Made by a program: the position numbers and the translations under genes
Shown here: positions 48,913 to 56,662 of the stretch, in pieces
How positions within the stretch are numbered: the stretch's first letter is position 1
How the letters are laid out: each line of letters begins with the position of its first letter
Assembly: GCA_014284505.1 (NCBI GenBank)
Contig: JAAFYY010000001.1
Span: 4,712,001 to 4,776,000 of the forward strand
Length of the DNA stretch: 64,000 bases
Direction of reading: 5' to 3'
Source: Streptacidiphilus sp. 4-A2
GTDB taxonomy: Bacteria > Actinomycetota > Actinomycetes > Streptomycetales > Streptomycetaceae
Notes under the pieces: model-generated
Told to the model about the DNA's origin: nothing
What the model saw: the letters and a program-made list of their open reading frames with translations, nothing else
Database searches by the model: none

Positions 48913-49380
48913 TCAGCCAGGGGTGCGGTCGCCGGAGCCGCTGCGGTGGTCTCCGTCGGTGAGGCGCTGCGCGATCACCTGGAGACCGCGTTGCGGGTCG
49001 TTCCACCGGAACGGGTCGGCCGGCTGCGTGGTGAAGTCGGCGTGCCGCACGAGCCGGTAGTAGTAGCGGATGCTGCTCGGGAGGTCTCGGCGGCTGGTCC
49101 CTGTCTCGTCCATGCGCAGGGCGAGGATCTGAGCGAACGTCTCGAACTCGTTCGGGTTCGGGTCCGCTGCCTGCTGACGGCAGGTCATCAGATATTCAGC
49201 GACAGTCGGGATGACGATGTGCGGGTGACCGTGGATGGCGTAGAAGCGGACCAGGGGCTCGCCGTCATAGTCGTGCCAGTCGATGACCGCGACAGCGGAC
49301 AAGTGGCGGTAGGGGATGCGGACCGGCAGCGGGTCCTGGCGGTCGGGATTGCGGGAGTGCTCCCAGCTGTGGCTGGACAT
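48913..49380 (-). CDS. Plasmid-type hypothetical protein
   Basis: 155 residues: MSSHSWEHSRNPDRQDPLPVR, then HLSAVAVIDWHDYDGEPLVRF and GHPHIVIPTVAEYLMTC. The C-terminal half is helical (FAQILALRMDETGTSRRDL). ATG 49380 has GAGGAG 10 bases upstream. Soluble; no domain recognised. It follows a leader stem-loop shared with other genes of this block. Confidence 0.6.
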   Translation of the reverse strand: MSSHSWEHSRNPDRQDPLPVRIPYRHLSAVAVIDWHDYDGEPLVRFYAIHGHPHIVIPTVAEYLMTCRQQAADPNPNEFETFAQILALRMDETGTSRRDLPSSIRYYYRLVRHADFTTQPADPFRWNDPQRGLQVIAQRLTDGDHRSGSGDRTPG

Positions 49381-49404
49381 GGTGCGGTTGCTCCTCGGTG
49401 GTGA

Positions 49405-49444
49405 CTTCGTGGGATGTCCGCGCCTCTGCCGGTTGCCCTCCGGC
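49405..49444 (-). promoter_or_regulatory. Conserved leader module 1
   Basis: Read on the minus strand: stem-loop GCCGG-AGGGCAA-CCGGC (49444-49428), then CCCACGAAG (49413-49405) about 25 bases before the ATG at 49380. The same loop and the same CCCACGAAG occur before the genes starting at 50,066 and 51,382. Confidence 0.75.
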
Positions 49445-49503
49445 GTCGGTGCGGTGCTGCTGTGCTCGCCGCAGCACGGAACAGTGCGCGGAGGCGGCGG
49501 ATC

Positions 49504-49536
49504 GCTGGTGGGGCCGCTCGATGCGGCCCCACCAGC
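49504..49536 (-). terminator. Terminator-like hairpin with CTCGATG loop
   Basis: GCTGGTGGGGCCG (49504-49516) pairs perfectly with CGGCCCCACCAGC (49524-49536); the loop is CTCGATG. It lies 12 bases beyond the stop of the gene at 49,548. The same loop is found at 52,223 and 55,271. Confidence 0.75.
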
Positions 49537-49547
49537 GCCGCAGCCCG

Positions 49548-50066
49548 TCAGGCGGGCTGCGTCTGCGGGAGCCGCTGCCAGCGGTAGCCCGTCCACATTT
49601 CCCTTGCCCGGTGCGACAGGTGGGCGAGTTGGGCGGCTGCCTGCTCATGGCCATTCGGGTGGAAAGCCCGGGGCACGGTGGTCAGGGTTGTGGTGAATCC
49701 GTCGGTGACCTCGCGGGCGAGCAGCTTGCCCCGCTCGGCCGCCACTGCGATGGCGAGAGAGACCTCACACTCGTTGATCAGTGCTTCGTGCACCTGCTGG
49801 TCCGTGGTCGGCTCGCCCTTGAACAGGCAGCTGGAGACGAAGTCGCGGAAGTCCTGGAAGTCGTAGTTCGCCAGGTCCGTCGGGAGGAACTGCGACTCAC
49901 CGTTGCCGCAGCTCTCGATGACTCCGAGCTGCTGGCCGCTGCGGTGGACGTGGGCTCGGTAGGCGACGCCGGTGGAGAGCTCAAGGTGTTCGTAGAAGAG
50001 GACGGTAAGCGGCTGGTCGGCCGGCATCGACAGGGGGCTGTGCAGAAGGTTGATCATGGGGTTCAC
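49548..50066 (-). CDS. Plasmid-type hypothetical protein
   Basis: 172 residues, intact frame: GTG start VNPMINLLHSPLSMPADQPLTV, YEHLELSTGVAYRAHVHRSG, then FLPTDLANYDFQDFRDFVSSCLF and EVSLAIAVAAERGKLLARE, ending WQRLPQTQPA. CGGAG lies 6 bases before the GTG. No known domain. It has its own leader stem-loop upstream and a hairpin directly downstream, so it looks like a self-contained expression unit. Confidence 0.65.
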   Translation of the reverse strand: MNPMINLLHSPLSMPADQPLTVLFYEHLELSTGVAYRAHVHRSGQQLGVIESCGNGESQFLPTDLANYDFQDFRDFVSSCLFKGEPTTDQQVHEALINECEVSLAIAVAAERGKLLAREVTDGFTTTLTTVPRAFHPNGHEQAAAQLAHLSHRAREMWTGYRWQRLPQTQPA

Positions 50067-50086
50067 GTGACGCTCCGCGTGGTGGT

Positions 50087-50126
50087 CTTCGTGGGTGTCG
50101 CGCGGGTGCGCCCGGTTGCCCTCCGG
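50087..50126 (-). promoter_or_regulatory. Conserved leader module 2
   Basis: Minus strand: stem-loop CCGG-AGGGCAA-CCGG (50126-50112) and then CCCACGAAG (50095-50087) 20 bases before the GTG at 50066. Loop and downstream motif are identical to modules 1 and 3. Confidence 0.75.
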
Positions 50127-50141
50127 ACGGCCCGCGGGGTT

Positions 50142-50175
50142 GGCCGGTCGGGCGGGGTCGATCCCGCCCGACCGG
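50142..50175 (-). terminator. Terminator-like hairpin after the DUF932 gene
   Basis: GCCGGTCGGGCGGG (50142-50155) pairs perfectly with CCCGCCCGACCGGC (50162-50175); loop GTCGAT. It lies 70 bases past the DUF932 stop and only 16 bases before leader module 2. Confidence 0.75.
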
Positions 50176-50245
50176 CGCGCGGCCCGGCGTCAACGCTCGG
50201 GCCGGCTGTTCGACGGCGGCACTGGGGAGCGCCGCCGCCGGAGGG

Positions 50246-51382
50246 TCAGGCAGCCGCTGCAAGCTCCATCGCGCGCAGTCCCAGGGCCTCAAGGTCGTGG
50301 GCCTCGTCGGCGTCCGGCAGCGTCTGAGCTACGGAGGTGACGGCGTGCAGCACTCCCCGGCCGAGACGTCGCCTCCCGCGATGAAGTGAGCGAAGACGGC
50401 GGAACGGGTGGCCTCGTTGAACCGCAGCCGCTGGCTGACGGTGGTGATGGCTGCCTCGGGGTCCGTGATTCGGGTAGCGGCTGTACCTTCAATGCGGGTG
50501 AGTTCCTGGAGCATGTAGTCCTCGCGCAGGAACGTCCGTACGGCGTCGGCCGTCTTCGACGTGACCAGCTCCAAGATGCGGTCCTGGGTCTGGTTGCTCC
50601 ACCGCACCACACCGTCGTCCTGCCGCCCGCCAAGGTGGACGCTGCGCATGGCGTCCTTGGTGATCGTCAACCGTTGTCGCAGACCTGGAACACCATGCGC
50701 GGCACGATGGTGAAGGCACCGCATCCCGTCTCGGAGTTGGTCAGCTCGAAGCCGGCGAACACGACGGGATTGTCAGCTCCCCGGTTTCCGCTGAACGGGG
50801 AGCGGTAGTTGCGCAGCAGGGACGGCGCGTAGGCGCGGACTTGGTCGGCGATGACTCGGACGTACATGCGGCGGTCAGTGAGGTCGCAGCTGTCGATGCG
50901 CACGTCAACGCCAGCTCGGCGAACCCATCCAGAGCGGCGATCAAGATGTCCAAGTTGTCAATGATGCGGTAGCCGTTGGAGAGCAAGGCGCGGGCTACGC
51001 CTTCGCCCTGGCCGCTGGGGCGAAGGGTCCGAACCATGTAGGACCGATCACTGCGGTCCAACCAGCCGTTGACGTTCGTGTCCCACAGTTCGGGCGCCTC
51101 GACGCGGGTCTTCTTCAGGTAACCGACCGGGATACCAAGCTTCTCTGCGAGGCCGGCCTCACAGACGTTGGTGGGTCGGAACACCCCGGGGCGAGCAGTG
51201 ACGCCGGTGGCAGTGAGCTCGTGTGTGGTTCCCTGGATGATGAGTCGCCCGTCCTCCGCTCGGATCGCGGAGGCGGGGGCCACCACGTCCAGCTTGCGGG
51301 CGTCCTGGTCCTGGAGCAGGTTGGCCAGTTCGCCGAGGGAGGCGTTACGGGAGGGGGTGCGTGCAGCCAGAATTGCGGTCAC
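50246..51382 (-). CDS. DUF932 protein (plasmid/phage-type)
   Basis: About 379 residues, rebuilt over three one-base losses (near 50910, 50675 and 50355). GTG 51382 has GAAGGA 6 bases upstream and gives VTAILAARTPSRNASLGELANLL. Family features: FRPTNVCEAGLAEKLGIPVGYLKK, GVARALLSNGYRIIDNLDILIAALDG, then SLLRNYRSPFSGNRGADNP and ETGCGAFTIVPRMVFQVC. The C terminus is VLHAVTSVAQTLPDADEAHDLEALGLRAMELAAAA. DUF932 proteins are common on conjugative plasmids, often near ssb; function unknown. Confidence 0.75.
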
Positions 51383-51405
51383 GTTCGATCCTTCGCACTG
51401 GGGGT

Positions 51406-51480
51406 CTTCGTGGGTGCTGGTCGGGGTTGCCCTCCCCTTCCAACAAGAACAACTATACATGACTAGGGGTTTTTCGTCAA
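51406..51480 (-). promoter_or_regulatory. Promoter and leader module 3 (before DUF932)
   Basis: Minus strand: -35 TTGACG (51480-51475), a 17-base spacer containing ACCCC and AGTCATG, -10 TATAGT (51457-51452), then stem-loop GGGG-AGGGCAA-CCCC (51437-51423) and CCCACGAAG (51414-51406). The DUF932 GTG is at 51382. Promoter and spacer closely match those at 53,425 and 58,363. Confidence 0.8.
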
Positions 51481-51524
51481 CTAACGGAGAGGCTTCTCCT
51501 CGGCCCGACCGTGCAGCGACACCG

Positions 51525-52114
51525 TCAGACGGGCTCGACGGCAAACGAGGTCGAACGCACGTGAACGGCTCCGGGCAGTTCCGTGTCCAGCGGCTCCGCC
51601 CGGTAACCGGCGCAGTCGTCCGCATCGCAATCGCAGAACTCGACGCGCACCAGCTGCCCCCGCAGCTCGGCCAGCGAACCGCAGTACCGCGCGACGTCGC
51701 CGGGCTTCGGCGCGGCCGGCTGCTCGACCACGGGGACGGCGACCGGCCCCGGGTCGGCGGCCACCGGATGGCCGTAGTGCCTGCGGGCATCGACGATGTA
51801 GGCGGCCCCGTGGCGCAGTTGCTGGGCATGCCCCGCGTACAGATACTCCCCCGCGCGGGGTCGTACCACTCGACATGAATTCTGGAGCCCTCACTCTGGA
51901 TCAGCGCTCCCAGCAGTCCCGCAACCTCGTGCTGGACATGGAAGCCACGGGCCACCAGACGTCGCCACTGGTTCGCCCCGGGTAGGCAACGGTCCACCGC
52001 CCAGCCCCACTCGCCCAACAGCTCCGCTCGGGACATCTCGCCGAGGGAAACCGTGACGGGGCCGACATCCATCACTACCGACTGCCCGTCGCCGTCTTTG
52101 CCGACGGCACACAC
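51525..52114 (-). CDS. Plasmid-type hypothetical protein
   Basis: About 197 residues after repairing one loss near 51865. N-terminal half: VVMDVGPVTVSLGEMSRAELLGEWGWAVDRCLPGANQW, VEWYDP. C-terminal half: GEYLYAGHAQQLRHGAAYIVDARRHYGHP, then PKPGDVARYCGSLAELRGQLVRVEFCDCDADDCAGYR, with four Cys in CDCDADDCAGY-type spacing. GTG 52114 can start it; an AGGAGG at about 52145 with an in-frame CTG (LYSLKLSSVCAVG) suggests the true start may be a little upstream. Function unknown. Confidence 0.55.
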
Positions 52115-52208
52115 GCTGCTGAGCTTCAGGGAATACAGGTTGAGCCTCCTGGTACCGGCGGTAGCCGTTTGGGCGGGGGAAGTCGGGGCGAGCGGACCGC
52201 GCGGCAGC

Positions 52209-52242
52209 CGCGGGGGCGGCGGCTCGATGCCGCCGCCCCGCG
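52209..52242 (-). terminator. Hairpin with CTCGATG loop
   Basis: A GGGGCGGCGG/CCGCCGCCCC stem plus three outer pairs past a bulged G; the loop CTCGATG is at 52223-52229. It lies between the SSB gene and the gene at 51,525. Another GC hairpin, GGGGCGGCCC-CGTGC-GGGCCGCCCC, lies at about 52357-52382, right after the ssb stop. No gene is supported in 52,142-52,392. Confidence 0.7.
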
Positions 52243-52392
52243 TCCCCGCCGTTGTCCCCCAACTGTGGATAGCGGGGGATTGAGAGCAGCAGTCGTCCGG
52301 CGGTGGTGAGGGTGACGGTCAAGCGGGCATCCGTTCATCGGGGAGCAGGGGCGGGGCGGGGCGGCCCCGTGCGGGCCGCCCCGAAGTTCGTT

Positions 52393-52871
52393 CTAGAAGG
52401 GGGGCGTTGCACCGGCTCCGGCCATTGCCGGGACATCCACGGGCTTCCGGCCGTCGACTGGGCAGCAGCCGGTGCTCCCCAACCAGCGTCGACCGCCGCC
52501 TCGGTGCGGCTCGGCTTGACCGGCTTGGCCGTGGCGAACCGGAGGCTGGGGCCGACCTCTTCGACCTCGACCTCGAAGGCAGTTCGCTTCTGCCCCTCCT
52601 TGGTGTCGTAGTTGCGCTGTCGCAGCACCCCGGAGAGCACCACGCGGGTGCCTCGGGTCAGGCTCTCGGCGACGTTCTCGGCCATCTGCCGCCATGCGGT
52701 GCACCGGAGGAACAGCGCCGGACCGTCCTTCCACTGCTGCGTCGCCCGGTCGTACACGCGCTCCGTGCTGGCGACGGTGAAGGTCACCACGGCCACGCCT
52801 GCGGTGGTGAAACGGAGTTCGGGGTCAGCAACCAGGTTGCCGACGATCGTAATTGCGGTTTCGTTCGCCAT
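52393..52871 (-). CDS. ssb: Single-stranded DNA-binding protein
   Basis: OB-fold SSB of about 159 residues. ATG 52871 (MANETAITIVGNLVADPELRFT) follows GGAGGA. VVTFTVASTERVYDRATQQWKDG, LFLRCTAWRQMAENVAESLTRGTRVVLSG and LRQRNYDTKEGQKRTAFEVEVEEVGPSLRFA are classic. One lost base near 52440 hides the true end; repaired, it ends ATPPF at 52393, the partner-binding tip of SSBs though without a strong acidic stretch. An element-borne SSB would protect the strand that enters the recipient. It sits 70 bases downstream of the gene at 52,942. Confidence 0.9.
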
Positions 52872-52941
52872 GCGGTTTTCCTCCATCAGTCTGTGTGCAC
52901 TGCTGCTGCGGGCTGCCGAGCCGGGCTCGCTCAGGGGCGGG

Positions 52942-53363
52942 TCAGGCGTTCGCCCTGAGCCGCGCCATGTCCGGCTCCCACGGCTCTTCGACCCAGCCCT
53001 TGGGGCCGAGGTACTTGCAGGTGAAGTGGAGGGCGTAGCTGAAGTTCCAGCCGTCTCCGTCGAACGGGCTGTACGTGTCAGCCGCGTAGTAGGTACCCCT
53101 GGAGCTCTCGGCCTGGGCGTCGCCGGGGAGTTGCTGGAACGCGTCCCGAATCTCGTCGTATAGATCCGGATCGTCCTCATCCAGGGAGACGTACGGCCGG
53201 ACATCGTTGCGCGAGTCGTGCACGATGCGGGAGTTCCACCCCAGTCAACCCAACCGTGCTGCTCTTCCGGCTCTTCGATGGGGCAACCGTCTTCGTCATT
53301 CACCCAGCGGTAGCGCGTGGCCGTATAGAAGCCGAAGATGTGGCGCTGACCTTGCAAATTCAC
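52942..53363 (-). CDS. Hypothetical protein upstream of ssb
   Basis: About 140 residues with one lost base near 53220. GTG 53363: VNLQGQRHIFGFYTATRYRWVNDEDG, then DSRNDVRPYVSLDEDDPDLYDEIRDAF and YYAADTYSPFDGDGWNFSYALHFTCKYLGPKGW, ending MARLRANA. Acidic, aromatic-rich, soluble. No domain recognised; an antirestriction or SSB-related partner would fit its place but is not shown. It is transcribed from the conserved promoter at 53,425 and precedes ssb. Confidence 0.55.
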
Positions 53364-53396
53364 CCCAGTGCTCGCCGTGGTCTCGTCCTGCCGGTC

Positions 53397-53452
53397 GGGG
53401 GTGCCACCCCTCCCAGCAAGAGCAATACTATATGACTGGGGTTTTCCGTCAA
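53397..53452 (-). promoter_or_regulatory. Promoter and leader module 4
   Basis: Minus strand: -35 TTGACG (53452-53447), 16-base spacer with ACCCCAGTCAT, -10 TAGTAT (53430-53425), then stem-loop GGGG-TGGCAC-CCCC (53410-53397). It would drive the genes at 52,942 and ssb. It matches modules 3 and 5. Confidence 0.8.
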
Positions 53453-53577
53453 CTCCCTTGAGGCTGTCGGGCGGGCGGTGGGCGGTGCTTTTCAAGATCG
53501 CTGGCGGGTGGTCGGCAGCGGTGGCCAGCCCGTGCCCACCCCTCCCGGGGATGCCCGGCCCCCCGAAAGCGCTTCAA

Positions 53578-53668
53578 GGGGTGAGGCGGCGGGAGTCCAG
53601 GGCCGGCCGCAGGCTGGTCGCGCAGCGACGCGACGCAGGAGCGCCCTGGACGCCCGCCGTCTCACCCC
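53578..53668. other. Structured repeat element, copy 1
   Basis: A nested stem: GGGGTGAG (53578-53585) with CTCACCCC (53661-53668), GCGGCGGG with CCCGCCGT, and GTCCAGGGC (53595-53603) with GCCCTGGAC (53643-53651). Inside is the apical hairpin GTCGCG-CAGCGA-CGCGAC (53617-53634). Copy 2 lies at 58509-58598. The gene-free stretch 53,364-53,923 holds this element, promoter module 4 and nothing else I can support. Confidence 0.8.
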
Positions 53669-53923
53669 GACAATCCGCGGCAGGGGCCGAAGGCACCCAA
53701 GAAGACAGCCCGGCGCAGCCGGCCCCAACCCGCCCCAAAACAAAAACAGCCGCGCCGAAGGCGCGACGAAATGAAAGCGGCCGGTGGACACACCCGCGAG
53801 CGGGTACCTCCGGAGAGGCGTTGGCACGTGTCCACCGGCCAGAGACCACGGCGCTCCGCGAGGGAGGCCGCAGGGCGTCCAGGGTAGCCCAAGGTGATCG
53901 GGCTACCGGAGGTGCAGTTCCTC

Positions 53924-54619
53924 CTATAACCGGTGCGTCGGCGGCTTCGGGATGCCGGGTCGCAACGCGGGGGGCTGCTCCACAAGCCTCGGCGGCACAG
54001 ACGCAACCGGGCCGGCTGCTGGGCGTTCCGGCGCGCGGCCGGTTGCAGCCGGGGCGGTGAGGTCGGCGACCATCGCCCGGAGTGGGCCGTCCTGCCCCAG
54101 GTAGGAGGCGATGGAGGCCAACCGGTTCCGCTCCGGGTCCATGCGAGCCCAGGAGATGGTGTAGCCGGCGGACGCGGCGAGCTGCCCGAGGAACGCGCGC
54201 TGGGTGCGGCCGTTGCCCTCACGGAAGGGGTGGAGCGCGTTGACGTCGCCGTACAGATCAGCCGCCTTCGCACTGAAGGTCTCCTGGTCCAAGCCACGCA
54301 GGTTGTCTGCACGGCCCAGCTTGCGGAAGACGTCCGCGGCGAAGCCCTCGATGTTGTTCGCCGGGCAGAAACCGGTGTCCTTGCCGATGTCCACGGTGCG
54401 CAGCTCGCCGGCCCAGGGGTAGATGCTGCCGAAGATCCCGCGGTGGATCTTCTGGAGGTGGGCGAGATCCCAGTTACCTGCGACTGGCCGTTCCATCATC
54501 CTGGTCAGCCTGGCGCTGGTGATGTCGGCCTCAGCTGCGGCCAGCTCCGCAGCGTCAGTGATCCCGAGGGAGTTCCGCAGGATGCCTGACTTCGGATCGA
54601 GATATGGGTCGGTCGTCAT
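53924..54619 (-). CDS. Fic domain toxin (AMP-transferase)
   Basis: 231 residues, intact frame. The catalytic motif HPFREGNGRTQRAFL lies about residue 130, and IHRGIFGSIYPWAGELRTVDIGK is the usual N-terminal lead. Fic enzymes modify target proteins with AMP; VbhT, its relative, acts on DNA gyrase and topoisomerase IV. The C terminus is Pro-rich (PERPAAGPVASVPPRLVEQPP). ATG 54619 overlaps the stop of the antitoxin gene (ATGA), so the pair is coupled. Start and motifs are unambiguous. Confidence 0.9.
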   Translation of the reverse strand: MTTDPYLDPKSGILRNSLGITDAAELAAAEADITSARLTRMMERPVAGNWDLAHLQKIHRGIFGSIYPWAGELRTVDIGKDTGFCPANNIEGFAADVFRKLGRADNLRGLDQETFSAKAADLYGDVNALHPFREGNGRTQRAFLGQLAASAGYTISWARMDPERNRLASIASYLGQDGPLRAMVADLTAPAATGRAPERPAAGPVASVPPRLVEQPPALRPGIPKPPTHRL

Positions 54620-54819
54620 TCTGCGCCCGGCTCCACCGGCCTGCGATGGCGCCGCTCGGCGCGTGCCACCAGCTCGTCCGCGGTGAGGTCCCCGCTGACG
54701 TAGAGATCACTGTCGGCGTCGTAGGCGGCGCTGGCTGCCAGCCCTTCGGCCGCGAGCGAGCCGCGAACGGACTCGACCGCTGCCCGCCGCTGGGCCTGGT
54801 CGTCGTTCTTGTTGTCCAT
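54616..54819 (-). CDS. VbhA-type antitoxin
   Basis: 67 residues: MDNKNDDQAQRRAAVESVRG then SLAAEGLAAS, which contains the Fic-inhibiting motif [S/T]xxxE[G/N] (Ser-Leu-Ala-Ala-Glu-Gly). The C-terminal part VSGDLTADELVARAERRH matches the second half of VbhA antitoxins. The inhibitory Glu blocks ATP binding in the Fic pocket. It precedes and overlaps the fic gene, the usual order. Confidence 0.85.
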   Translation of the reverse strand: MDNKNDDQAQRRAAVESVRGSLAAEGLAASAAYDADSDLYVSGDLTADELVARAERRHRRPVEPGAE

Positions 54820-54865
54820 GGTGGTGCCCTTCGTGCTCGGCTCTTCGTAGGGAGCCGATCTCATG

Positions 54866-55160
54866 CTAGGTGGGAGCCTGGCGGATCGTCGCATGCCCCA
54901 TCGGTGTCTTCTGCTGCTCCGGAATCGCCGGGCCTCCGGGTAGTGCAGGCGCTGCCCGCACCATGTCCGGTGGCCGTTGGGGGTTACCTCGTGGACGGCG
55001 AGCCGGTAGCGGACAGCACTGCTGCCCTCTCCGTTGGCGGCCAGCTCGGCCGCGAACACGCGGCAGACTGCGTCCAGCGCACCCGGCACGTTGGTGCGGG
55101 TGGCGTAGTGCAGCTGTCCGCTGTCGGCGTCGCTGATCTCGTACAGGGTGGGGTCGGCAT
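54866..55160 (-). CDS. Small hypothetical protein
   Basis: About 98 residues after repairing two lost C (near 55150 and 54940): MPTPPLYEISDADSGQLHYATR, then ALDAVCRVFAAELAANGEGS and YRLAVHEVTPNGHRTWCGQ, ending QQKTPMGHATIRQAPT. ATG 55160 follows AAGGA at 7 bases. Function unknown. It lies just upstream of the antitoxin gene. Confidence 0.5.
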
Positions 55161-55256
55161 CCTTCCGTCCTTGATTCAGCCGGAGCGGGTGGGCAGCGTT
55201 CTCCCCCTCGGCGGGTGGGCCGCTCCGCCGGCCTGACTGGCTGCGAGCGGATGCGC

Positions 55257-55291
55257 CGCGATGGCGGGGGCTCGATGCCCCCGCCATCGCG
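55257..55291 (-). terminator. Terminator-like hairpin with CTCGATG loop
   Basis: CGCGATGGCGGGGG (55257-55270) pairs perfectly with CCCCCGCCATCGCG (55278-55291); loop CTCGATG. It lies 24 bases past the stop of the gene at 55,315. Confidence 0.8.
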
Positions 55292-55314
55292 CCGCGCGCC
55301 GACTGCCGCCAGGC

Positions 55315-55968
55315 TTACGCGGCTATGTTCCCGATCGTCGCGGGCAAACCGTCGGGCCGCTGCCACTTCGGGGCGACCGGTCCGGCGCTGATGATTCGCT
55401 CCTGCTCCTCCGCTCCCGTCAGCTCCTCGGCAAGCTCGGCGGTGAGGTGGCAGATCCTCTGCTCCAGCTCCCTGACGGCGGCGTCGTGCTGCCTGAGCCT
55501 GGCAGTCGCGTGGCGCTGCTCATGCGCTCGGTGCAGCTGGTGCGCCCATGGCTGGGCTAGCCAGTGTTGCGTGATGGTGTAGACGACCTCTGCCGTCCGG
55601 CGGCGAGTGCCGTCCGGGGCTTCGGGGTCATGGTGGTCCGTGCCTTCACGGCGGACCACGAGCCAGCCGCTGGCTCGGCTCGGCTGCATGGCGGAGGCAC
55701 GGTAGACCGCCTGTGCGGCGAGCGTGACGCCGAACACCTTCGGCGGGTCCTCGTAGTGCCTTGTGAACGGGCTTTCGGCGGGCTTCCCGTAGGTCAGCTC
55801 AATGGACGGCTCGGTACAGCAGTCGCAGCGGTAGTGGCCGGACGACCACCCGAGGGTGATCGTCCCGTCTACCTCTGCGATCCGGTAGAGGGCGGCTCCA
55901 AGGGTCCAGTCCAGGGAGATGGAGACGTGGAGCTTGCGCCCGGCGGGGGTGGTCAGGACGGCGAACAC
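55315..55968 (-). CDS. Plasmid-type hypothetical protein
   Basis: 217 residues, intact frame. N-terminal beta-rich part: LTTPAGRKLHVSISLDWTLGAALYRI ... LGWSSGHYRCDCCTEPSIEL with a C-x-C-C cluster. C-terminal coiled coil: HRAHEQRHATARLRQHDAAVRELEQRICHLTAELAEEL. No domain named. It begins 20 bases after the stop of the gene at 55,989 and is likely co-transcribed with it. Confidence 0.6.
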   Translation of the reverse strand: MFAVLTTPAGRKLHVSISLDWTLGAALYRIAEVDGTITLGWSSGHYRCDCCTEPSIELTYGKPAESPFTRHYEDPPKVFGVTLAAQAVYRASAMQPSRASGWLVVRREGTDHHDPEAPDGTRRRTAEVVYTITQHWLAQPWAHQLHRAHEQRHATARLRQHDAAVRELEQRICHLTAELAEELTGAEEQERIISAGPVAPKWQRPDGLPATIGNIAA

Positions 55969-55988
55969 GGGGGCCTCCTAGCTGGGGT

Positions 55989-56537
55989 TCAGGCCGCGAC
56001 GCTGAGCGGCGACGCTTCCGCGTGCGCGGCGGCGATGGAGGCGAGCGGGGGCAGCTCGGGCCAGATGCGGGCGGCATGCCCGTAGGCCGTGGTCCAGGCA
56101 GATGCCTGGCTGATGACTGCGGCATGGTCTGCCGCGATGATCAGCAGTCCGCCGAGCTGCACCCGGATCTGCGGCGTGCGAGTGGGGCTTACCTCGGCGG
56201 TGAGGCAGTCCACCGACGTGGTGACCTCCTCCGCGAAGTGCAGGTGTCCGGCGGTCACACCTCCGGGGGCGGGGATGCGGCTGCCGCCACCAGTGCTGTC
56301 GTTCTGGAACACCCGCGCAGAGAGGGAGAGCGCATCGGCCCAGGCGGTGTAGGCGGCGTAGGCAGGCTGAGGACAGGTGATCCGGATTCGTACCGCTGGC
56401 ATGGCGAGCAGGACGCTGCGCGCCATGCACACAGCCTCGCCGGTGTGGCTCCCCTGGAGCTGTACGGCGAGATCGGCGCGCACCCTCGGCGTGGACGGCT
56501 CCGGGTGCTGCGGCGGAAGGGTGTGAAGGTTGAACAC
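55989..56537 (-). CDS. Plasmid-type hypothetical protein
   Basis: About 182 residues from GTG 56537 (VFNLHTLPPQHPEP), chosen because GGAG lies 6 bases upstream and because the longer frame to 56567 would start inside the hairpin at 56,566. Contains VCMARSVLLAMPAVRIRITCPQP, AYTAWADALSLSARVF and GGLLIIAADHAAVISQASAW. Ala-rich, soluble; no domain recognised. Confidence 0.55.
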   Translation of the reverse strand: MFNLHTLPPQHPEPSTPRVRADLAVQLQGSHTGEAVCMARSVLLAMPAVRIRITCPQPAYAAYTAWADALSLSARVFQNDSTGGGSRIPAPGGVTAGHLHFAEEVTTSVDCLTAEVSPTRTPQIRVQLGGLLIIAADHAAVISQASAWTTAYGHAARIWPELPPLASIAAAHAEASPLSVAA

Positions 56538-56565
56538 TTCGGCTCCGAGCGTGGTGGCGGTGGCC

Positions 56566-56605
56566 ACGTCGCCGGAGGGCTCCGACCGGAGCCCTCCGGC
56601 GACGT
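56566..56605 (-). terminator. 18-base perfect hairpin after the ParB gene
   Basis: ACGTCGCCGGAGGGCTCC (56566-56583) pairs with its exact complement (56588-56605); loop GACC. It lies 58 bases past the ParB stop. Confidence 0.8.
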
Positions 56606-56662
56606 GCCGGTGATCGCGGAGGGGAGGGACCGGGGCGCTATCTGCGCCCCGGCCTGCTGCCC

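Noticed and set aside
52264..52272. TGTGGATAG resembling a DnaA box
   Set aside because: A single imperfect copy; origins need clusters of boxes.
52243..52322. Minus-strand frame starting at a TTG (TVTLTTAGRLLLSIPRYPQ)
   Set aside because: It has a plausible start but no stop before the downstream hairpin and no coupling or ribosome binding site.
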